Positions 18,201-24,440 of a DNA stretch of 64,000 nt are shown piece after piece (positions within the stretch are counted from its first letter, which is position 1; each line of letters opens with the position of its first letter). The stretch is taken from positions 122,900-186,899 of the forward strand of contig PANC01000013.1 in assembly GCA_002708315.1 (NCBI GenBank). Reading direction: 5' to 3'. Under the pieces are notes generated by a model. The model was not told the origin of the DNA. It saw nothing but the letters and a program-made list of their open reading frames with translations, and made no database searches. This stretch comes from Lentimicrobiaceae bacterium (GTDB lineage: Bacteria; Bacteroidota; Bacteroidia; Bacteroidales; F082). The position numbers and the translations under genes are program-made.

Positions 18201-20224
18201 TTGAGATAAAATCCGTCGTAATTTTTATTTATAGTGTCCTCAACAATAAATGTTACTGTAGCGGATGGTGGTGGTGGACCTGATATTGTAGTTAGATTAT
18301 TTGGGAAATCGTAGGTGAATGTAGTTGGATTAACTCCATCTGTTGTAAAAGCTACATTACCACCTGTACTTTGATCCCAATTATTGTTAAGTGCAACTTT
18401 AGCCTCATAACTACCTGCTGGAATTGTCAATTCTAATATGAAAATATCATCTCCATCTGGATCCGACATCTCTCCCATCAATTCGGTTGGGTCCCAGTCA
18501 TTACCTCCGATAACTGACATAAAGTTACCTGCTACAACTGGTAAAGTGTGAGTTACTAATTCTGCTGTGATATTAGCTTTCCATGTCACATCTTCGGAAC
18601 CAGTTAAAATAACATGTTGATTAGTTGCTGGATAATTTGGCTGTCCCCAATCATCACCCTCAAGAACCTTATATTCCCAATCTCCTGCTGATAATGTTTT
18701 GGTTAGCTCGTACAAACCATTTGCATTTAAAGACATTACATAATCAGGGTCAGTTGTATTCCAACCTTGCATTGATCCAACAATACGAGCGGTGGCTGAG
18801 CTAGCTACGACATCAGATTGTTGACGAGGGTTAATCCTGTAATAAGGTCCAGAACCTGTCCAGTCGACAACACCCGTTATACTTGAGTATGTATCACCAA
18901 CATTTAAAGTAATATTATTCAGGTGGTAATCTACATTATCTCCAACATGAAAATAATAAGTTGTTGAGCCATCAGACCAACTACAAGTGTAGTCATAATC
19001 AACATATGAGTCAACTGTGAAGTTCTCTATTTTTACGAGTTGACCTTCCCATTTTTCACCTGGGTTTGTATCAGCAGAAATGGACTGGTCAATATCAGAT
19101 CCAGGAATTACATCCGGTCCATAGGGAGTATTTCCTGTTGTTATTGTTGAAATTAATTCTGGGTTTTCAAGTTCAGACAGGTTATTGTATGTGGTCCTGT
19201 CAGCAGTCATAAGAATTTCATCCCCCACATCAACAAGTGCATCAAAGCTGCTACTATATATTAGAACTCCATTATATGCACCACTTGCATCGCTAATCCA
19301 CACATTATTGTAATCATCATTGGCACTAATTATCCCACTAAATGTTGCCAATTCAGAATTATTCATTGTACCTGTTGGATTAGTGGTATTGGTATAATAA
19401 ATGGGCATAATGCCAGCATAGAAATCATAATTGTCGGCATTTGCAGCATCAGCAAGGTTATCAACAGTTATATCTCCAACCATATTTACAGATGCGCCAG
19501 TAAGATGTACTAGAGTATTATCAGAACCATCTATACTAGCACCAGAAAATGTGATAGATGCAGTTCCTGTAAGCGAATAATCAGTAGCGCTGACAGAGCT
19601 TACAGATGCAGAATAAACCACATCAACAGCCGTTTCGCTTATTGCATATGCTTTACTTATTTCAAGCGAAGTTATCTGAACAAATTCAGCATCATCAAGA
19701 TATACAGTTGCAGAACCTGACCATCCAGAACTAACATCATAACCCCTAATTTCTATGTGAGCATCCACTGCTGACGCAGGAGCGGTTTGTGACCCACTAC
19801 TAAGCTGCTGCCAACTTGAGTTATCAGATGAATAATCTCCATAATATCCGCTTATAAATGACCCGCCAGAATCATACCAACGAACTGCTACTCTTACTCT
19901 TCCAGCAGGATCATTATCTAACGCCCAAAATGAAAAGTTATAATTATTACCAGCTGTAATTGCTACTGTTTGTTCAAACCTAATGGTACTAGTAGTTGTC
20001 CAAGTAAGGTTTGTAGCATAAGATCCTGTTCGTACATTTGTTGTTTCTTGAGCTCCTGTGCTGCTTGTAGAGGATAAAGACCAATCATCAGCAGGCCCAG
20101 CTGCTCCATTAACTGTCCAGTCTTCAAATCCACCGTTCAAAGCAAGGTTCTGAGCATAAGTAGAATTTCCATCAAATAAGCTAAACAGCATTACTATTAC
20201 TGCAAAAAGTGTAAATTTCTTCAT
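15236..20224 (-). CDS. Giant multidomain T9SS-secreted protein with two lamin-tail domains
   Basis: A 1662-residue surface or secreted protein. In order: signal peptide (1-24, ending Y-A-Q); carbohydrate-binding-like sandwich (about 27-190); Ig-like strand set (192-260); a DUF5689-like nucleic-acid-binding-fold region (about 270-475); two X25/SusEF-like units (about 478-560 and 563-650); a CBM20-like unit (655-760); a lamin-tail domain opening D-L-V-I-N-E-I-M-Y-N (763); an N-G-G-E sandwich (about 925-1010); a second lamin-tail domain opening N-L-V-I-T-E-I-M-Y-N (about 1020); a PKD domain (about 1190-1270, W-T-F-E-G-G); a choice-of-anchor J domain (about 1305-1470); an FN3-like part; and a type A sorting domain (1581-1662, V-Y-P-N-P-T-D-G). 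No hydrolase domain is visible, so binding or adhesion is the likely role. Confidence 0.8.
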   Translation of the reverse strand: MKKFTLFAVIVMLFSLFDGNSTYAQNLALNGGFEDWTVNGAAGPADDWSLSSTSSTGAQETTNVRTGSYATNLTWTTTSTIRFEQTVAITAGNNYNFSFWALDNDPAGRVRVAVRWYDSGGSFISGYYGDYSSDNSSWQQLSSGSQTAPASAVDAHIEIRGYDVSSGWSGSATVYLDDAEFVQITSLEISKAYAISETAVDVVYSASVSSVSATDYSLTGTASITFSGASIDGSDNTLVHLTGASVNMVGDITVDNLADAANADNYDFYAGIMPIYYTNTTNPTGTMNNSELATFSGIISANDDYNNVWISDASGAYNGVLIYSSSFDALVDVGDEILMTADRTTYNNLSELENPELISTITTGNTPYGPDVIPGSDIDQSISADTNPGEKWEGQLVKIENFTVDSYVDYDYTCSWSDGSTTYYFHVGDNVDYHLNNITLNVGDTYSSITGVVDWTGSGPYYRINPRQQSDVVASSATARIVGSMQGWNTTDPDYVMSLNANGLYELTKTLSAGDWEYKVLEGDDWGQPNYPATNQHVILTGSEDVTWKANITAELVTHTLPVVAGNFMSVIGGNDWDPTELMGEMSDPDGDDIFILELTIPAGSYEAKVALNNNWDQSTGGNVAFTTDGVNPTTFTYDFPNNLTTISGPPPPSATVTFIVEDTINKNYDGFYLKGSWDANGQYDPSWGGGVEHSQFYDDGTHGDAVAGDNIWTCQQDLVVDGGSNTWEWGVNDTEHFWIAGNWQFTVPDQNPQTQIWLVPDVEDLVINEIMYNSPGTDEEWIELYNNSDQTINLENWRVCDNDQTHPNIVIPAGYSIDAGAYFTISIASGGNFPFTPDFDGTGNFGLNNGGDAVRLWRADNLLVDVVDYDDGSPWPTQPDGNGPSLSLIDPSFDNALGESWDASLQDGGTPGAENFPPLPYTIVTSPNGGEVITQGDMFEITWEYDLWTGDIDIFLTKEGNDPQLIVSNISIGDLSYNWTVMATQQPGADYKILIQPTDPLNPGDDSDDYFQINEAVYIPNLVITEIMYNPPESGGDSLEFIEIYNNDDIAVDMDGYSFTAGIGFTFPSVMLNPSEYLLVAIDSAAFNGTFGVTALQWTDGALSNGGESIELSDSYLNIVDSLTYDDNMPWDTLADGHGPSLTLCNPDADNSAAENWTASVNFAAVNADGDSIYATPGFECQVMFMPGFSADITYISVGESVVFTDESIGDPIEWIWTFEGGTPDTYSGQTPPPIVYNEEGTWDVNLYISDGVNNGDLTYYDYIEVVNFPPPTNLQAEVGPEDDVQLNWNAPVSSSYSDDFESYEDFVIDFSPWTNIDVDGSTTYGMTNVAWPNAYDPQSFIVFNPSQTVPPVDDLVPHSGNKLAACFASVTPANDDWMISPMTNISASHSVTLWAKSYTDEYGLERFRVGVSTTGTDPSDFTIISSGDYIEVPADEWTEYTFDLSSYADQNVYVGIQCVSNDAFILLVDDFSIGASKSTFAFNNMTSGIGRHSKDISFTSEPASAYVASPTTNRSVAADLLGYNVYRDSDQINASLVEVTEYNDPEPTIGSHDYYVTAVYDGGESGPSNVVSIIVTSILENENSKVNVYPNPTDGEFVIEFDSQVTADIQLIDITGKNVFNTTLIQSEQINIKALEKGLYFVRILDITNDNLTVKKLVVK

Positions 20225-20552
20225 AAATAAATTATTTAATTAGTTTAATTTCAAATTTTAAAAGGGCTTCTAAATTACCTTTTTTACTTTATTTTTTAAT
20301 AAAAAGACCGGTTATAGTTATTAACATCTGTTGATACTTTTTTCATATTTAGTGTTATAATTATGGTTTGTTAAAATATTAATCTCATATTTATTATAAC
20401 CAGTTGTTATTTTAGCCTCATTATCTGATAATTAGCCGGCAGATTAGCCACCAAACAAAAATAATTCCCATTTAAAAAATGCAGATAAAAAATTGCAAAA
20501 AAAAAGAGCGTTACAATTATGCAACGCTCTTTAATTATTTTAGTTTTAAGCT
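20225..20552. other. Intergenic region between the giant T9SS gene and dnaK
   Basis: A 328-base AT-rich stretch with no credible gene. It holds the dnaK terminator at 20503-20532 and, presumably, the promoter of the T9SS gene; no TAnnTTTG element with a matching -33 was found. Two loosely inverted copies of a 'TATAACC-GT' word (around 20307-20316 and 20396-20404) are the only structure noticed. Confidence 0.5.
20503..20532 (-). terminator. Intrinsic terminator of dnaK
   Basis: A 10-bp stem (AAAGAGCGTT / AACGCTCTTT) with a 10-base loop, followed on the minus strand by a T run, placed 21 bases beyond the dnaK stop. Confidence 0.88.
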
Positions 20553-22466
20553 CTACTTATCATCGACCTCTTCGAAATCGACATCAGTAACTTCATCATC
20601 ACCCGGTGTACCTCCATCAGGATTTCCATCTGGTTGACCATCTGCTTCTGCTCCTGGCTGTGCTTCTGTATCTTTATACATCGCTTCACTTGCAGTTTGC
20701 CAGATTCCATTTAGCTTTTCCATTGAAGCATCCAATGCATCTAGATCTTGACTCTTATGAGCATTTCTCAACTCTTCAAGTGCACCTTCAATTTCTACTT
20801 TCTTATCATCAGGTAATTTATCCCCGTATTCCTTCAGTTGCTTCTCAGTTTGAAATATTAATGCATCTGCTGCATTTAATTTATCAATCTTTTCTCGTTC
20901 AACTTTATCAGCGTCAGCATTTGCTTCGGCTTCGGCTTTCATATTCTTGATTTCCTCATCTGATAATCCTGATGAAGCTTCAATTCTAATACTTTGAGAC
21001 TTTCCTGTAGCTTTATCTTTTGCAGAAACATTTAAAATACCATTTGAATCAATATCAAATGTTACCTCAATTTGTGGAACACCACGAGGAGATGGTGGAA
21101 TTCCATCAAGATGGAATTTACCTATACTCTTATTCTGATTTGCCATTGGACGTTCACCCTGCAAAATATGAATTTCAACGGATGGTTGATTATCCGCAGC
21201 AGTTGAAAATGTCTCTGATTTTTTAGTTGGTATGGTTGTATTTGATTCGATGAGTTTAGTCATAACTCCACCCATTGTTTCTATACCAAGAGTTAATGGC
21301 GTTACATCAAGTAATAGTACATCCTTAACCTCACCTGTTAAAACACCACCCTGAATTGCTGCTCCAAGAGCAACTACTTCATCTGGGTTTACACCTTTTG
21401 AAGGTTCCTTTCCAAATATTTTCTTAACAATTTCCTGAATTGCTGGAATACGTGTTGACCCTCCAACCAAAATAACTTCATCAATATCAGAAGCATTTAA
21501 ACCTGCATCTTTCAATGCATCTGTACAAGGTTTTATTGTATCCTGAAAAAGTTTATCAGCCAACATTTCAAATTTAGCTCTAGTTAGTTTTCTTACAAGG
21601 TGTTTTGGCACACCATCAACTGGCATAATATATGGTAAATTGATTTCCGTCTCCGTAGTGCTTGATAATTCAATCTTAGCCTTTTCAGCAGCTTCCTTTA
21701 AACGCTGAAGAGCCATAGGATCTTTCTTAAGGTCCAAACCTTCATCATTCTTAAATTCATCTGCTAGCCAGTCTATAATAACCTGATCAATATCATCACC
21801 ACCAAGATGAGTATTACCATTTGTGGATTTTACCTCAAACACACCATCTCCTAATTCTAGGATACTTATATCGAATGTGCCACCACCCAAATCAAATACT
21901 GCAACTTTAGCATCTTCTTTTTTCTTATCAAGACCATATGCAAGTGCAGCAGCTGTGGGCTCATTTATTATTCTCTTCACCGTTAGACCTGCAATTTCTC
22001 CGGCCTCTTTAGTAGCCTGACGTTCTGAATCATCAAAATATGCAGGAACAGTAATAACTGCTTCTGAAACAGTTTGACCAAGATAATCCTCAGCAGTTTT
22101 CTTCATTTTTTGAAGAACCATTGCGGAAATTTCTTGTGGTGAATATAGCCTATCTTCAATTTTAACTCGTGGAGTATCATTATCACCCTTTACTACTTTA
22201 TAGGTAACACGACCTATCTCCTTACCCATCTCTGCATAACGATTTCCCATAAAACGTTTTATGGAGTATACCGTATTAACTGGATTAGTGATTGCCTGAC
22301 GTTTTGCAGGATCACCAACTTTGCGTTCACCATTTTCAGTAAATGCTACAATCGATGGGGTTGTTCTACGACCTTCGCTATTAGGTATCACAACTGGCTC
22401 ATTTCCTTCCATTACAGCAACACAAGAGTTCGTTGTTCCTAAGTCGATTCCAATTATTTTTCCCAT
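20553..22466 (-). CDS. dnaK: Molecular chaperone DnaK (Hsp70)
   Basis: A 637-residue Hsp70. The ATPase domain opens [10 protein letters not shown] and contains [10 protein letters not shown] and the hinge V-G-G-S-T-R-I-P. The linker [12 protein letters not shown] leads into the substrate-binding domain (about 395-510), a helical lid follows, and the chain ends in a Gly/Pro/Asp-rich disordered tail with [10 protein letters not shown]. It folds proteins in the cytosol with DnaJ and GrpE; neither is nearby, so dnaK is a single-gene unit here. A sigma-54-like element upstream (22513-22530) may control it. Confidence 0.98.
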   Translation of the reverse strand: MGKIIGIDLGTTNSCVAVMEGNEPVVIPNSEGRRTTPSIVAFTENGERKVGDPAKRQAITNPVNTVYSIKRFMGNRYAEMGKEIGRVTYKVVKGDNDTPRVKIEDRLYSPQEISAMVLQKMKKTAEDYLGQTVSEAVITVPAYFDDSERQATKEAGEIAGLTVKRIINEPTAAALAYGLDKKKEDAKVAVFDLGGGTFDISILELGDGVFEVKSTNGNTHLGGDDIDQVIIDWLADEFKNDEGLDLKKDPMALQRLKEAAEKAKIELSSTTETEINLPYIMPVDGVPKHLVRKLTRAKFEMLADKLFQDTIKPCTDALKDAGLNASDIDEVILVGGSTRIPAIQEIVKKIFGKEPSKGVNPDEVVALGAAIQGGVLTGEVKDVLLLDVTPLTLGIETMGGVMTKLIESNTTIPTKKSETFSTAADNQPSVEIHILQGERPMANQNKSIGKFHLDGIPPSPRGVPQIEVTFDIDSNGILNVSAKDKATGKSQSIRIEASSGLSDEEIKNMKAEAEANADADKVEREKIDKLNAADALIFQTEKQLKEYGDKLPDDKKVEIEGALEELRNAHKSQDLDALDASMEKLNGIWQTASEAMYKDTEAQPGAEADGQPDGNPDGGTPGDDEVTDVDFEEVDDK

Positions 22467-22512
22467 AATTCTATTATATTTTATTTCTAGTTTTTAATTT
22501 CTTAAGAATACT

Positions 22513-22530
22513 TGTCAATGATTATGCCAA
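22513..22530 (-). promoter_or_regulatory. Sigma-54-like promoter element upstream of dnaK
   Basis: Read on the minus strand this is TTGGCATAATCATTGACA. GG at -24 and the TTG of the -12 box have the exact spacing of the sigma-54 consensus TGGCAC-N5-TTGC, but the invariant C of TTGC is A. The predicted start is near 22503, with a leader of about 37 bases. Sigma-54 control of heat-shock genes is plausible in Bacteroidota, but the match is imperfect. Confidence 0.35.
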
Positions 22531-22659
22531 AACTCTGTTTAGTAGGCAAATTTTGACATAAATTATTACTAATGAACTAATAACAAGTAAAAGTGACAAA
22601 AAGGCAGAAATTATCAGGTAAGGAAAAAAGATAAGATTCGAAGAAATAATTCTAAGTGG

Positions 22660-23676
22660 TTAGTTCTTAAATTTGAAACCTAAATTATAGTTTTCAATAA
22701 GATTTCTCTCTGTTGTTGTGGACAGTTGTATTTCTTTAATAGTTGTGTATCTAGATGCAAATATCCCGGTTCCACCATCAATATTGGAGTAAACAGGAAC
22801 TTCTTCTAGCAAGGAGGCTCCACCTGAGTTTATGTCTAGGTAGGTTGCCAGAACCTGCGATCCTGAAGCAATTGTAATATCTACTTTACCAGCCCACCTT
22901 GTAACATTTGGTACATCTGGAAGCTCTGAAACGAGAAGGCTATAGAAATATGGGCCTGAATAACTTACATCCATACTTTCCCCGCCATCAGATGTTTTAG
23001 CATTTCTAGTTCCCACATACCATCCAATTGATTTGTTTAACGTATCCGAATATCCTGGAGCGTATTCAGTATAATTGAATTTTAAGCTAACTTCAAACAT
23101 AACTCCATTTTTGGGAGCAGTCCATTCTATTGAATTATCTGCCGTCTCTGAAAAAACAATTCTATTAACAGGTTTACTGACAGAAAAAGTATTTACCATG
23201 CCCGTTGAAGATGTTAATGACTCTTCATTATTTTTTTCAATTGTTAGTGAATAGTCATAATCTTTGTTCAATTTTGTGGCAGTATAATACATCAATTGGT
23301 TTGGCGCATAAAATGGATTAATAATAATTGTATCTCCTTCGTTATTTATTATTGTATCAATTGTGGCCTTATTTTTTATTGTAATAGTATCCAATATCAA
23401 TGGTTCAGATAAAACTCCGTTTTTAATACCAGTTATATAAGCATTTAATTTATAGAGATAATTACTTGAATCTGAATTTTGTGCTAAAAGCAATGCATTA
23501 CCAGGACCAGTAAAAGCCTTTGTAATCTTTACCCATGCTGTATCATCACCTATATCTACAATTGAATATACGATGGTTATATCCTTATATTCAGCATACA
23601 TATCAATGTCAGTACTACAGCTGCTATTGCATAACGCAATCACTACGGCAAGTATTATTAGTAACCCTTTTGTCAT
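22660..23676 (-). CDS. Lipoprotein of unknown function
   Basis: A 338-residue protein with an N-terminal hydrophobic segment ending C-N-S-S-C-S, where Cys20 would be lipidated after signal peptidase II cleavage. The following D-I-D at +2 to +5 would fit surface or outer-membrane retention in Bacteroidota. The rest is beta-rich, with alternating polar and hydrophobic strands and several short Asn/Asp/Gly turns. It has no catalytic motif. The size and fold impression resemble lipoproteins of the DUF4249 type, but I cannot support that assignment. It sits alone between dnaK and the KorB-tail-like gene. Confidence 0.6.
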   Translation of the reverse strand: MTKGLLIILAVVIALCNSSCSTDIDMYAEYKDITIVYSIVDIGDDTAWVKITKAFTGPGNALLLAQNSDSSNYLYKLNAYITGIKNGVLSEPLILDTITIKNKATIDTIINNEGDTIIINPFYAPNQLMYYTATKLNKDYDYSLTIEKNNEESLTSSTGMVNTFSVSKPVNRIVFSETADNSIEWTAPKNGVMFEVSLKFNYTEYAPGYSDTLNKSIGWYVGTRNAKTSDGGESMDVSYSGPYFYSLLVSELPDVPNVTRWAGKVDITIASGSQVLATYLDINSGGASLLEEVPVYSNIDGGTGIFASRYTTIKEIQLSTTTERNLIENYNLGFKFKN

Positions 23677-23823
23677 ATTTGTTAATTATAATGTAGTTTG
23701 AACGAGTAAAACTGTTTCTTATTATTGATAAAAACAACAGAAAAATTGCTTTCCTAACTTTAAGAATCGCTAAAATTAAAAAATCTTAGTCTATGATTAC
23801 CAATAATTAAAAAATTAATCTAA

Positions 23824-24024
23824 TTACCATGTATTATCTTTTTCATATTCGATGGATTCCCACATATTATCCTCGAATGTTTCACGTTTAACTTCTCTCC
23901 TTACACCAATTGCTACCGAGGATTCTGGAGTCTCCATACTTGCCAGCATCATGTGAATACCTTGGTCATGAGTACCTGAATCATGAACCAATATTTTATC
24001 CAATGTTACACCATTTTTAAGCAT
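23824..24024 (-). CDS. 66-aa protein resembling the C-terminus of 2-oxoacid:ferredoxin oxidoreductase beta subunit
   Basis: A short complete frame, ATG to TAA, with an in-frame stop two codons before the ATG. It reads V-T-L-D-K-I-L-V-H-D, then a helix H-M-M-L-A-S-M, then V-A-I-G-V-R-R-E-V-K-R-E-T-F-E-D-N-M. This order (V-T-x-x-x-L-V-H-D/N, helix, P-x-G-V-x-x-x-x-x-R-x-T-Y-E-D) is how the C-terminal tail of KorB-type beta subunits ends. The thiamine-diphosphate domain is missing, and the DNA upstream is plainly non-coding. It may be a relic of a lost korB or a free-standing small protein. It is divergent from a ferredoxin gene. Homology is recalled, not computed. Confidence 0.5.
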   Translation of the reverse strand: MLKNGVTLDKILVHDSGTHDQGIHMMLASMETPESSVAIGVRREVKRETFEDNMWESIEYEKDNTW

Positions 24025-24058
24025 GTTTTAGATTCTTTTAAAATTACTCTAAAAAATA

Positions 24059-24086
24059 TTGTGTATTGAACAAAACTTTATATTTG
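24059..24086 (+). promoter_or_regulatory. Bacteroidota-type promoter for the ferredoxin gene
   Basis: TTG (24059-24061), 17 bases, then TATATTTG (24079-24086) fit the consensus TTG-N17-23-TAnnTTTG. The start site would be about 24093, giving a leader of about 25 bases to the ATG at 24118. Confidence 0.65.
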
Positions 24087-24117
24087 CAGAGTAATTATTA
24101 ACTTAAATTACCTGACT

Positions 24118-24285
24118 ATGGCTTATAAGATCACTGATGACTGCACTGCATGCGGCTCCTGCCTCGATGAATGTCCAGTGGAAGCAATCACAGAAGGAGA
24201 TATTTATGTAATTAACCCGGATATTTGTACAGATTGTGGAGCGTGTGCTGATGTATGTCCAGTTGAAGCAATTCACCCGGAATAA
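24118..24285 (+). CDS. 2[4Fe-4S] ferredoxin
   Basis: A 55-residue protein with two classical clusters: C-T-A-C-G-S-C-L-D-E-C-P (first) and C-T-D-C-G-A-C-A-D-V-C-P (second), each of the form C-x2-C-x2-C-x3-C-P, and each followed by V-E-A-I. It is a clostridial-type low-potential electron carrier for pyruvate and other 2-oxoacid:ferredoxin oxidoreductases, hydrogenases or Rnf. It has its own promoter and terminator. The divergent neighbour resembles the tail of such an oxidoreductase, and 2-oxoglutarate dehydrogenase genes follow. Confidence 0.95.
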   Translation: MAYKITDDCTACGSCLDECPVEAITEGDIYVINPDICTDCGACADVCPVEAIHPE

Positions 24286-24304
24286 ACAGTAACAAATGTA
24301 TAAT

Positions 24305-24344
24305 AATCCCGATACCAATTAATCATGGTAATTCGGGATTTCTT
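24305..24344 (+). terminator. Intrinsic terminator of the ferredoxin gene
   Basis: An 8-bp stem (AATCCCGA 24305-24312 / TCGGGATT 24333-24340) extended inward by TACC/GGTA with a 2-base bulge, followed by TCTTT. It lies 20 bases after the ferredoxin stop. Confidence 0.8.
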
Positions 24345-24440
24345 TAACTGAAATCATTACTTTTAATATTTTTAAATTAATCATAATCAGCAGTAATTAC
24401 AGACTAATAAAACATAAAAGTCATATACTAACCATCAGTT

